From an uncultured Prevotellaceae bacterium (GTDB taxonomy: Bacteria > Bacteroidota > Bacteroidia > Bacteroidales > Bacteroidaceae): 19,142 bases of DNA. The notes below the pieces were generated by a model. That model was not told the DNA's origin. It saw only the letters and a program-made list of their open reading frames with translations, and searched no databases. The stretch is taken from contig CALELI010000097.1 of assembly GCA_937902455.1 (NCBI GenBank), positions 1 to 19,142 on the forward strand, written 5' to 3'. This document shows positions 1 through 6,688 of this stretch, piece after piece; the first letter of the stretch is position 1; the number at the start of each line of letters is the position of its first letter. The position numbers and the translations under genes were made by a program.

Positions 1-2
1 AC

Positions 3-488
3 CGATGGTACGGCCAGACCAAGCTGAGTGCCTACGCCTCGCCCAACTACCGTGCCTCGGCCAACCTGCACTACCTGACGGAAAAGGATCCGCTGAACTT
101 CTTCGTCCGTGCCTCGGACAACGGAAGCCAGACCTATGGCGTGTATGGCGAGAACGACTACGAATACGGCAACTCGCCCATGCGCCAGCAGTATGGCAAG
201 TTCTCCTACCAGCACAACTGGAAGCCCAAGAAGGTGGATTCTTCCTACAACCAGGACCACTGGAGCGTCAGCACCTCACCCCAGCATCTGGACAGCCATC
301 AACATTTATGGATCAACGAGGAGACCTTCCTCAGCGGACAGCCATCGACCTTCAGCAACAGCCATTTCTACAACTACAATCATAGTCTCAATGCACCCCT
401 TAGCCTCGGCACCCAGTTGCACCTGGGGCCCCGCACCTCGTTGTCGGTGGATGTGAATGGAGTGGCATGGAGGAGTGGGGGTGTGTAG
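3..488 (+). CDS. Partial outer-membrane beta-barrel-like protein, cut at both ends
   Basis: The frame is open from base 3 to a stop at 486-488 and has no start in the window, so the gene enters from the left. The peptide is rich in Tyr, Asn, Ser, Gln and Trp with alternating polar and aromatic residues (for example KLSAYASPNYRASANLHYL near the beginning and SNSHFYNYNHSLNAPLSLGT near residues 118-137). That composition is typical of extracellular strands of Bacteroidetes outer-membrane barrels, either TonB-dependent receptors or the OMP_b-brl family; I cannot choose between them. From about base 435 the plus strand becomes the antisense of nspC, so the last ~17 residues are probably not native and the stop is accidental. 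The true C-terminus, which should end in an aromatic residue, is missing. Seen: open frame and composition. Inferred: membrane location. Confidence 0.5.
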   Translation, partial: RWYGQTKLSAYASPNYRASANLHYLTEKDPLNFFVRASDNGSQTYGVYGENDYEYGNSPMRQQYGKFSYQHNWKPKKVDSSYNQDHWSVSTSPQHLDSHQHLWINEETFLSGQPSTFSNSHFYNYNHSLNAPLSLGTQLHLGPRTSLSVDVNGVAWRSGGV

Positions 489-1339
489 GGCATCTCGATG
501 ACGTCGGGCATGTGGCATGCGGCGGACGTGTCGAGTATGACGTTGCGGATTCCTGTGGTGTCGGGGGGCTGGATTTCGAGTATGGTGGTGTGGAGTTCTC
601 CTGCATCGAGTGCCACTGCCTCGCCGGGTTCGAGGTAGACCTGGAGGGAGTATTCTTCCTTCATGCGGAGGATGCATCGGCAGAGGAGATCGAGGTCGTA
701 GCCCGGGCGGGTGATGTGGTGGCCGCCGCCGAAGTTTATCCACCGGATGTGGCTGAAGTACTTGCCGAACCTGTGGACGACGGCATTGAGGGTGGTCTTC
801 AGGTCGTCGGAGTCCTGTTCGCACAGTGTGTGGAAGTGGAGTCCGTCGATGAGCTGGAGCAGGGACGGATGGGTGCTGATGCTCTGCTCGAGGACGTGGA
901 GCGGTGTGCCCAGACGGCTTCCGGGGGCGCAGGGGTCGTAGATGGCATGTCCCTGCTGGGTGGAGCATTCGGGATTGATGCGGAGGCCCACCTGGAGGCC
1001 TGCATCCCTTGCCTTCTGTCCGAACCGGAGCAGCTGGGCGGGGGTGTTGAACACGATATGGTCGCAGATGCGGCATATCTCGTCGATGTCCTCTTCCCTG
1101 TAGGCGGGGGAGAACACGTGGTTTTCCTTTCCCGGCATTTCCTCATGGCAGAGGCGTGCCTCGAACAGCCCGGAGGCGGTGGCTCCTGAAAGGTAGCGTG
1201 AGACGAGGGGATAGAGCCCGTAGAGGCTGAAACATTTCTGTGCCAGCAGTATGCGGCAGCCTGTCTGGTCCATCACGCTGCGAAGGACCTTCAGGTTGCT
1301 TTCTATCTTTTCCTTGTCGATGAGAAAATAGGGAGTCAT
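380..1339 (-). CDS. nspC: Carboxy(nor)spermidine decarboxylase NspC, C-terminally truncated
   Basis: PLP-dependent fold-III (alanine racemase-like) decarboxylase that removes CO2 from carboxy(nor)spermidine or carboxyspermidine, the last step of the aspartate-semialdehyde route to spermidine. Visible family marks: PLP lysine at about K35 in LLAQKCFS, the HFHTLCE segment, glycine-rich phosphate loop NFGGGHH, LEPGEAV, and the substrate-site DTSAACHMPD. The ATG at 1337-1339 fits the family N-terminus (MTPYFLIDKEKIE). The frame gives 319 residues where the family has about 375-380. After TSTDNEVR the expected GGPSCLAGD-type segment and the last ~60 residues are absent, replaced by ~15-18 residues read from the antisense of the neighbouring outer-membrane gene. 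The product would lack part of its active site and is probably non-functional as assembled. It lies last in the minus-strand polyamine cluster, 245 bp after the dehydrogenase. Confidence 0.88.
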   Translation of the reverse strand: MTPYFLIDKEKIESNLKVLRSVMDQTGCRILLAQKCFSLYGLYPLVSRYLSGATASGLFEARLCHEEMPGKENHVFSPAYREEDIDEICRICDHIVFNTPAQLLRFGQKARDAGLQVGLRINPECSTQQGHAIYDPCAPGSRLGTPLHVLEQSISTHPSLLQLIDGLHFHTLCEQDSDDLKTTLNAVVHRFGKYFSHIRWINFGGGHHITRPGYDLDLLCRCILRMKEEYSLQVYLEPGEAVALDAGELHTTILEIQPPDTTGIRNVILDTSAACHMPDVIEMPYTPPLLHATPFTSTDNEVRGPRCNWVPRLRGALRL

Positions 1340-1344
1340 GATTG

Positions 1345-1586
1345 AACTGGCTACGCCAGAGTGAAAAGTGAAAAGTGAAAAGTGAGAAGTGAATAGTGAA
1401 AAGTGAAAAGTGATTAGCGATTAGCGATTGGCTTTGTTTACTTGGCCGTTAGCCGTTGGCCATTGGCTTTTCAGTTCCTGCAAAGTAGGCTGCACCTCAG
1501 CATAACTTAAGTAAACTTAGTTCTGCGTTCGGTTTGCACTACTTTTCACTTTTCACTATTCACTATTCACTCTGGCGTAGCCAGTT
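1345..1586. repeat. 242-bp spacer element with 21-bp perfect terminal inverted repeats
   Basis: The ends 1345-1365 and 1566-1586 are perfect inverted copies of each other; each contains the small hairpin CTGGC-TAC-GCCAG followed inward by AGTGAAA-type heptamers. The centre holds 7-bp-period blocks (GATTAGC repeats at about 1412-1432, GCCGTTA/GCCGTTG/GCCATTG at about 1443-1467) and the right part holds a 99-bp sequence (1459-1557) repeated exactly at 2907-3005. It fills the whole gap between the dehydrogenase stop and the nspC start. There is no coding capacity. It resembles a MITE or a composite of spacer repeats; I see no clear target-site duplication. On the operon transcript the ends could pair into a long stem. 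Confidence 0.8.
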
Positions 1587-2844
1587 ATTCCACGAGTGCT
1601 GGGTTTTCGTCGACTTGCCAAGGGAGACCCCATTTGTTGAGGGCATCCATGTATGGGTCGGGATCGAACTCCTCGACGGTGAATACTCCCGGCTTTTTCC
1701 AGAGTCCGTTCATCACGAGGGACGTGCCTATCATGGCAGGAACGCCCGTGGTGTAGGATATTGCCTGGGAACCTACTTCCCTGTAGCATTCCTGGTGGTC
1801 GCACACATTATATATATATATGTTGCGTGGCTTGCCGTCCTTTACGCCTGTGAAGATGCAGCCGATGTTGGTCTTGCCTACGGTGCGAGGACCGAGGGAT
1901 GCAGGGTCGGGAAGGAGTGCGCGGAGGAACTGGATAGGAACTATCTGCTGTCCGTTGTAGTCTACTGGCTCTGTGCCGAGCATGCCTACGTTCTCGAGAC
2001 ATCGCATGTGGGTGAGGTAGCTCTGTCCGAAGGTCATGAAGAAACGGATGCGTCTGACGCCCGGAATGTTCTGTGCGAGGGACTCTATCTCTTCGTGGTG
2101 GAGCAGGTACATGTCCTTCTCGCCCACGCCGTCGAAGTTATATGTGCGGTGGATTTCCATCGGACGGGTCTCTACCCAGTGTCCGTCTTCCCAGTAGGAA
2201 CCGTTTGCGCTCACTTCGCGCAGGTTGATCTCGGGGTTGAAGTTGGTGGCGAACGGGTATCCGTGGTCGCCTCCGTTGCAGTCGAGGATGTCGATGGTGT
2301 GGATCTCGTCGAAGTAATGCTTCAGGGCATAGGCGGTAAACACGCTTGTGACTCCCGGGTCGAAGCCGGTGCCGAGCAGTCCGGTGATTCCTGCTTCCTC
2401 GAAGCGCTTGCGATATGCCCACTGCCATGAATAGTCGAAATAGGCCGTGAATCCTTTCTCGCGGCATCGCTTCTCGTAGATGGCACGCCATTCAGGATTG
2501 TTGGTGTCCTCGCATTCGTAGTTGGCAGTGTCCACATAGTGTACTTTCGTCTGGAGGCATGCGTCCATGATGGTGAGGTCCTGATAAGGCAGGGCGAGGT
2601 TGAGAACCACGTCGGGTTTCACCTCGTTGATTAATGCCACCAGTTCGTCCACCTTGTCGGCATCCACCTCGGCAGTCGTGATGACAGCCTTGGTCTTGCC
2701 TTCCAGTCTTGCCTTCATGGCATCGCACTTGCTTACAGTACGGCTGGCAATACAAATCTCGTTAAATACTTCAGAATTCTGTGCACATTTCTGAATAGCT
2801 ACTCCGGCAACGCCGCCACAGCCAATGATCAATACTTTTCCCAT
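1585..2844 (-). CDS. Carboxy(nor)spermidine dehydrogenase (saccharopine dehydrogenase family)
   Basis: NAD(P)H-dependent enzyme that reductively condenses aspartate semialdehyde with a diamine (putrescine, giving carboxyspermidine, or agmatine, giving carboxyaminopropylagmatine). The 419-residue protein starts at an ATG (2842-2844) directly with the Rossmann loop VLIIGCGGVAG (residues 4-14), followed by the family features VVLNLALPYQD, VDTANYE and GLLGTGFDPGVTSVF. Length and order match the bacterial carboxynorspermidine dehydrogenase/LYS1-like family and not true lysine-pathway saccharopine dehydrogenase. The neighbours nspC, speB and speA support the polyamine role. The TAA stop sits exactly at the edge of the inverted-repeat element at 1345-1586. 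Substrate (putrescine or agmatine) cannot be read from sequence. Confidence 0.88.
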   Translation of the reverse strand: MGKVLIIGCGGVAGVAIQKCAQNSEVFNEICIASRTVSKCDAMKARLEGKTKAVITTAEVDADKVDELVALINEVKPDVVLNLALPYQDLTIMDACLQTKVHYVDTANYECEDTNNPEWRAIYEKRCREKGFTAYFDYSWQWAYRKRFEEAGITGLLGTGFDPGVTSVFTAYALKHYFDEIHTIDILDCNGGDHGYPFATNFNPEINLREVSANGSYWEDGHWVETRPMEIHRTYNFDGVGEKDMYLLHHEEIESLAQNIPGVRRIRFFMTFGQSYLTHMRCLENVGMLGTEPVDYNGQQIVPIQFLRALLPDPASLGPRTVGKTNIGCIFTGVKDGKPRNIYIYNVCDHQECYREVGSQAISYTTGVPAMIGTSLVMNGLWKKPGVFTVEEFDPDPYMDALNKWGLPWQVDENPALVE

Positions 2845-2860
2845 GTTTTAGTTATCAGTT

Positions 2861-3034
2861 TTCATTATTCATTATTCATTATTCAGCCATTAGCCGTTGG
2901 CCACTAGCCATTGGCTTTTCAGTTCCTGCAAAGTAGGCTGCACCTCAGCATAACTTAAGTAAACTTAGTTCTGCGTTCGGTTTGCACTACTTTTCACTTT
3001 TCACTTTTCACTTTTCACTCTGGCATAGCCAGTT
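2861..3034. repeat. Composite spacer repeat: TTCATTA heptamers, 99-bp repeat, stem-loop end
   Basis: From left to right: three 7-bp TTCATTA units (2861-2881); 7-bp-period GCCATTA/GCCGTTG/GCCACTA/GCCATTG units (about 2885-2914); the 99-bp sequence 2907-3005, identical to 1459-1557; AGTGAAA heptamers (on the minus strand); and the stem-loop end at 3014-3034 (CTGGC-TAT-GCCAG on the minus strand). Only one end has the stem-loop, unlike the element at 1345-1586. The right end overlaps the coding sequence of speB and supplies its stop. Confidence 0.8.
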
Positions 3035-3878
3035 CAAGTATGAGTTCCCTGAGGAGCTTGCATGCCGCGGCGGTTGACACACCGCTGACATCAAGTGTAG
3101 GCGCGAGTTCGCAGACATCGCAGCCGACTACATTCAGCTTCTGGCAGACAAGTGCCACGGCTTCACGCAGCTCCCTGAATGTCACTCCACCGGCTTCGGG
3201 GGTTCCTGTTCCCGGAAATTCGGATGGGTCGAGGACATCGAGGTCGATGGTGAAATAGACAGGTGCGGCAGGACCGATGTTCTCTGCCACACTTCTTACA
3301 TCCTCAAGCGAGAATGGATGGAAGTCGGTATGTCCGCCACGGGCAAACACCCATTCGGCTTTCTCTCCCGAGCGTATGCCAAACTGATGAATCTTCCCGT
3401 CGCCGATGATGTCGTGGCAGCGACGGATGACACAGGCGTGTGACAGACGTACGCCGAGATAGTCGTCGCGCAGGTCGGCATGTGCATCGAAATGAATGAT
3501 ATGGACATCGGGGTATTTCTTCTGCACCTCACGGAATGCTCCCAAGGTCACAAGATGTTCTCCGCCAAGCATGAGTGGCAGTTTCCCGTCGGACAATATG
3601 TTGGCAGTGTGTCGGGATATTTCGTCGAGTGCCATTTCTGACGAGCCCATCGGGAGTTCGATGTCGCCTGAATCGAAGATGCTGACGTCCTCGAGGTCCA
3701 TGTCGGAATATGGCGAATAGGTCTCGATTCCATAGGATTCGTGACGGATGGCGGCACTTCCGAACCGTGCACCTGGACGATAGCTGGTGGTGGAGTCAAA
3801 CGGAGCCCCAAACAGGACTATGTGCGACTCGTCGTACTCTGCATCACAGGCAATGAATGTCTCTATATTCTTTCTCAT
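3015..3878 (-). CDS. speB: Agmatinase-family ureohydrolase SpeB
   Basis: Binuclear-manganese ureohydrolase of 287 residues, the usual agmatinase length. All metal-ligand motifs are present: GGEH (H108), DAHAD (D131, H133, D135) and DLD (D212, D214), plus the substrate-loop PGTGTPEAGG (about 222-231). It should release urea from agmatine to give putrescine; in this context it could instead act on aminopropylagmatine to give spermidine directly. The ATG at 3876-3878 follows the speE stop by 42 nt, all of it repeat. The last codons (…ELAMPE) and the TGA lie inside the repeated stem-loop/heptamer element, so the native C-terminus may have been altered by the repeat. Third gene of the minus-strand cluster. 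Confidence 0.9.
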   Translation of the reverse strand: MRKNIETFIACDAEYDESHIVLFGAPFDSTTSYRPGARFGSAAIRHESYGIETYSPYSDMDLEDVSIFDSGDIELPMGSSEMALDEISRHTANILSDGKLPLMLGGEHLVTLGAFREVQKKYPDVHIIHFDAHADLRDDYLGVRLSHACVIRRCHDIIGDGKIHQFGIRSGEKAEWVFARGGHTDFHPFSLEDVRSVAENIGPAAPVYFTIDLDVLDPSEFPGTGTPEAGGVTFRELREAVALVCQKLNVVGCDVCELAPTLDVSGVSTAAACKLLRELILELAMPE

Positions 3879-3922
3879 TTTTCACTTTTCACTATTCACT
3901 ATTCACTCTGGCGCAGCCAGTT
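3879..3922 (-). repeat. Stem-loop plus AGTGAAW heptamer element after speE
   Basis: On the minus strand the speE TAA is followed by CTGGC-TGC-GCCAG and then AGTGAAT, AGTGAAT, AGTGAAA units that run up to the speB ATG. It is the same element end as at 1345, 1566 and 3014, with a different loop triplet and an intact stem. It makes up the entire speE-speB spacer. Confidence 0.8.
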
Positions 3923-4781
3923 AATATTCTACCTCAACTTTCTCCAGCATCTTCTCTACATAGGCTGGCAGGGCAAAGCAACCACAATGGAGGTTAGTGG
4001 TATAGTATCTTGTCTCTATTCCTCTTGCATTCCATCGGGCTACATCAATGTCGTTCACCGGATGGTATTTCTTGGATGCGAAACCGAAAAGCCAGTAGCC
4101 TGAAGGGTAGGATGGGATGTGTGCCTGATATACACGGCTTATCGGGAAACTCTCCACGATGCGCTTGTGGGCCTTCTGGGTTTCCAGCCGGTCATCATCG
4201 TAGAAAGGCGACTGATGCTGGTTGACCATGATTCCATCTTCCTTCAGTGCCTTGTAGCACGATCCGTAGAACTCGCGGGAGAAAAGACTTTCTCCTGGTC
4301 CGTAGAATCCAGCAGAGTCAACTATGATGACATCGTATTCGCCCACGATGTGACGGATGAAACGCAGTGCGTTCTGGGAAAAAATCGTGACGCGAGGGTC
4401 GTCCAGCCCCTGTGCCGAGAATGGCAGATACTTCTTTGCGGCCTCGACTACTCCTACGTTCACTTCCACCATGTCGATTCGTTCCACTTCCGGATATTTG
4501 AGCAGTTCGCGTACCACGCCTCCGTCACCGGCACCAAACACCAGTACCTTCTGCGGGTTCGGATGTACCGCCATCGGGATGTGGGTCATCATCTCGTGGT
4601 AGATGAACTCGTCCTTCTCGGTCATGATGATATAGCCGTCGGCGGTGAGGACACGACCGTATTCAGGTGATTCGAATATGTCGATGCGGTTATGGTCGTT
4701 CTCTTCCGAGAAGATGAGCTTGTCGACCTTTATTGAGAGTTTAACGTCTTCAGTGTGAAGCTCAGAAAACCAAAAATCCAT
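3921..4781 (-). CDS. speE: SpeE-like aminopropyltransferase with altered substrate site
   Basis: Class I methyltransferase-fold protein of 286 residues, aligning end to end with spermidine synthase. It keeps DEFIYHEMMTH (Y61, H62), the nucleotide loop GAGDGG (83-88, D86), E106, and D155. Compared with SpeE of E. coli, however, the VEID motif reads VEVN (105-108), the adenine-binding DDG/GDG region reads SQNA (135-138), and the catalytic DxxDPxGP loop reads DSAGFYGPG (155-163), so its second Asp is missing. These positions bind decarboxylated SAM and the acceptor amine. No speD is nearby, and the cluster already has a complete SAM-independent route. It may be a diverged transferase with another substrate or may assist the pathway in some other way; family membership is secure, activity is not. 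ATG at 4779-4781. Confidence 0.8.
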   Translation of the reverse strand: MDFWFSELHTEDVKLSIKVDKLIFSEENDHNRIDIFESPEYGRVLTADGYIIMTEKDEFIYHEMMTHIPMAVHPNPQKVLVFGAGDGGVVRELLKYPEVERIDMVEVNVGVVEAAKKYLPFSAQGLDDPRVTIFSQNALRFIRHIVGEYDVIIVDSAGFYGPGESLFSREFYGSCYKALKEDGIMVNQHQSPFYDDDRLETQKAHKRIVESFPISRVYQAHIPSYPSGYWLFGFASKKYHPVNDIDVARWNARGIETRYYTTNLHCGCFALPAYVEKMLEKVEVEY

Positions 4782-4804
4782 TCTTCAGTATTGTTGTGTA
4801 TAGA

Positions 4805-4844
4805 GTTTATGGGTTAAAGTTTGTAGGTTAAAGTTTATGGGCTT
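4805..4844. repeat. 14-bp tandem repeat between speA and speE
   Basis: Almost three copies of GTTTATGGGTTAAA (4805-4818, 4819-4832 with two changes, 4833-4844 partial). The unit is two 7-bp steps, like the other spacer repeats in this window. Confidence 0.7.
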
Positions 4845-4850
4845 CAATGC

Positions 4851-6311
4851 TCAATAGACCGTTGCCTCCTTGATTACATTCAGCCTTTCAATCTTCGGGT
4901 CCTCAGGGCCAGTCATGGAACAGCCTTTCTCCTTTGCATAGATTATATATTCTATGATTTCCTGAGTTATTCGTTCTCCCGGTGCAAGGATAGGAATTCC
5001 AGGAGGGTAACTCATCACGAACTCCGTACAGATACGTCCCTCCGTCTCACGGATTGGAATCATTTCTTCCTTTGGCGCATAGAAGGCTTCCTGAGGGGTC
5101 ATGATGACGGACGGATTGATATATTCGTGGTCGAACATACCGCTACGGTCGCGCTTGTATCTGCGGCGAATGTCGTAGAGGGCACTTACGAGCCGTTCTA
5201 TCTCTCTCATTCTGTCGCCGATGGAAATGTATGCGAGGGTGTTGCCGATGTCTCCTAATTCCATCTGGATGTCGTACTCGTCCCTGAGCAAGTCGTATAC
5301 CTCGATTCCTGCAAGTCCTACGTCGAGGGTGAAGACCGTGAGCTTCGTCTTGTCGAAATCATAGATGGAATCACCGTTTACGAGTTCTGAACCATAGGCA
5401 TAGAAGTCACCAATCTTGTTTATTTCCGTCCTTGCATATTCAGCCATGCTGACCACTTCACGAAATGCCTCCTTGCCTCGGAGAGCGAGGTTGCGTCGGG
5501 ATATGTCGAGTGAAGCCAGGAGCAGATAGGATGCACTTGTCGTCTGAGTCAGGTTGATGACCTGGCGAACATAGCCTGAGCCGACAGTGGAATTGGTGAG
5601 GAGGATGCTGCTCTGAGTGAGGCTGCCTCCTGACTTGTGCATCGATACACATGCCATGTCGGCTCCTGCTGACATGGCAGAGATTGGAAGATCTTCGCCA
5701 AAATAGAAATGAGTGCCATGCGCTTCGTCCACCAGTACCATCATGCCATGGGCATGTGCCAGTTCTACAATCTTCTTCAGATTGGAGCAGACTCCATAGT
5801 AGGTAGGGTTGTTCACGAGTATTGCAACTGCATCCGGATTGTCCTCAATGGCTTTCTGGACCTGGGATATCTTCATTCCAAGTGCGATTCCCAACCGCTT
5901 GTCAACATCGGGATTGACATATATCGGAGTGGCACCGTTGATTACCAGTGCATTGATTACGCTTCGGTGTACATTCCTTGGAAGAATGATTTTCTCACCT
6001 TTCTTGGATGCCGTGAGAACCATTGTCTGCACGGCAGAAGTAGTTCCGCCTACCATCAGGAAGGCATGGGCAGCACCAAATGCCTCAGCCGCCAGGTCTT
6101 CTGCCTCCTTTATGACAGAAATCGGGTGGCAGAGGTTGTCGAGAGGTTTCATGGAATTAACATCCAACTCTACACATTGCTTTCCAAGTAATTTTACTAA
6201 TTCGGGATTTCCACGACCATGTTTGTGCCCAGGAACATCAAAAGGAACTACACGATTCCGTCTGAATTCAACAAGCGCTTCATATATAGGCGCAAAAGAT
6301 TGATTACCCAA
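4851..6311 (-). CDS. speA: Arginine decarboxylase, short fold-I type (SpeA-like Orn/Lys/Arg decarboxylase)
   Basis: PLP-dependent decarboxylase of 486 residues, the size of the Bacillus-type SpeA without the long response-regulator wing domain. Marks: FDVPGHKHGRG (24-34), GGTTSAVQ, LPRNVHRS (about 110-117), NNPTYYG (167-173), VDEAHGTH with the cofactor Asp at 195, and SMHKSGG with the PLP lysine K226; the C-terminal YPPGIPILAPGE is typical. It should make agmatine from arginine, feeding the downstream genes. Ornithine or lysine specificity cannot be excluded from sequence alone. The start is TTG at 6309-6311: the family begins MGNQxFAPIYEAL, and an in-frame stop lies a few codons upstream with no ATG between. 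First gene of the minus cluster, preceded by a good promoter box. Confidence 0.9.
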   Translation of the reverse strand: MGNQSFAPIYEALVEFRRNRVVPFDVPGHKHGRGNPELVKLLGKQCVELDVNSMKPLDNLCHPISVIKEAEDLAAEAFGAAHAFLMVGGTTSAVQTMVLTASKKGEKIILPRNVHRSVINALVINGATPIYVNPDVDKRLGIALGMKISQVQKAIEDNPDAVAILVNNPTYYGVCSNLKKIVELAHAHGMMVLVDEAHGTHFYFGEDLPISAMSAGADMACVSMHKSGGSLTQSSILLTNSTVGSGYVRQVINLTQTTSASYLLLASLDISRRNLALRGKEAFREVVSMAEYARTEINKIGDFYAYGSELVNGDSIYDFDKTKLTVFTLDVGLAGIEVYDLLRDEYDIQMELGDIGNTLAYISIGDRMREIERLVSALYDIRRRYKRDRSGMFDHEYINPSVIMTPQEAFYAPKEEMIPIRETEGRICTEFVMSYPPGIPILAPGERITQEIIEYIIYAKEKGCSMTGPEDPKIERLNVIKEATVY

Positions 6312-6349
6312 TTTTACTTCTAATTAGCTGATTAATTCTTTTGAAGATG

Positions 6350-6379
6350 CAAATGTAAGAATTTTATGTGAATACTCAA
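6350..6379 (-). promoter_or_regulatory. Bacteroidetes-type promoter for the speA cluster
   Basis: On the minus strand a perfect TAnnTTTG -7 box (TACATTTG, 6357 to 6350) is preceded, 19 nt upstream, by TTG (6379-6377), a partial -33 match. The predicted start near 6343 leaves a leader of about 30 nt to the TTG start codon. Confidence 0.6.
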
Positions 6380-6430
6380 TCATTTAAGGGCAAAAAAATC
6401 ACGAAAGTTGTCTATATAATAAATAATGTG

Positions 6431-6631
6431 TACCTATCGCTAGTTTCACTCGCGCAAAATACTTACACTCGGAAATATCATGCAAACCGAGTGCAGAACT
6501 AAGTTTGCTTAAGTTATGCTGAGGTGCAGCTGATATTGCAGGTACTGAAAAACTCAAATAAATTTGGTTTTTCACTCGCTTAATCGTATCTATCGCTCGT
6601 TTCACTTGCGCAAGATACTCACGCTCGGAAA
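6431..6631. repeat. Two 39/45-matching direct repeats in the speA-pgeF spacer
   Basis: 6431-6475 and 6587-6631 match at 39 of 45 positions (both include TATCGCT and CACTCGGAAA/CGCTCGGAAA type ends). They bracket a partial, inverted copy of the 99-bp repeat module and the first copy of a 45-bp promoter repeat. This is the only gene-free stretch above 300 bases in the window; I see no ORF in it that resembles a protein. Confidence 0.6.
6480..6551 (-). repeat. Inverted, diverged copy of the 99-bp spacer module
   Basis: The plus strand here matches the reverse complement of the core of 1459-1557 and 2907-3005 (shared blocks include GCAGAACTAAGTTT, CTTAAGTTATGCTGAGG and TGCAGC) with scattered changes. 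The shared core carries the 8-bp palindrome ACTTAAGT. It is therefore a third member of a dispersed family. Confidence 0.7.
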
Positions 6632-6672
6632 AACTCAAATAAATTTGGTTTTTCACTCGCTTAATCGTATCT
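6547..6672 (+). repeat. Perfect 45-bp direct repeat carrying a promoter
   Basis: 6547-6591 and 6628-6672 are identical over 45 bp. Each contains AAATTTGG followed by TTTTTCACTCGCTTAATCG and TATCT. Only the second copy continues into TTTG, completing a -7 box for pgeF; the first continues into ATCG and is defective. Confidence 0.8.
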
Positions 6673-6675
6673 TTG
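6644..6675 (+). promoter_or_regulatory. Consensus Bacteroidetes promoter for pgeF
   Basis: TTTG (6644-6647), a 20-nt spacer, and TATCTTTG (6668-6675) match the TTTG / 19-21 nt / TAnnTTTG consensus exactly. The predicted start near 6681-6682 gives a very short leader before the ATG at 6689. Confidence 0.75.
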
Positions 6676-6688
6676 TGGAAAATTTGAC

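Noticed and set aside
467..1189. Long plus-strand open frame opposite nspC
   Set aside because: Antisense of a well-recognised decarboxylase; its residues show no family motifs and the GC-rich codons of nspC explain the open frame.
1345..1586. Insertion sequence with transposase
   Set aside because: Only 242 bp, with no coding capacity; at most a non-autonomous element.
1534..2430. 298-residue plus-strand open frame opposite the dehydrogenase
   Set aside because: Starts in repeat DNA and runs antisense to a gene with clear motifs; no recognisable domain.
6399..6656. Small minus-strand open frame in the divergent spacer
   Set aside because: It is made of the repeats themselves (repeated NQIYLSFS text) and has no protein-like features.
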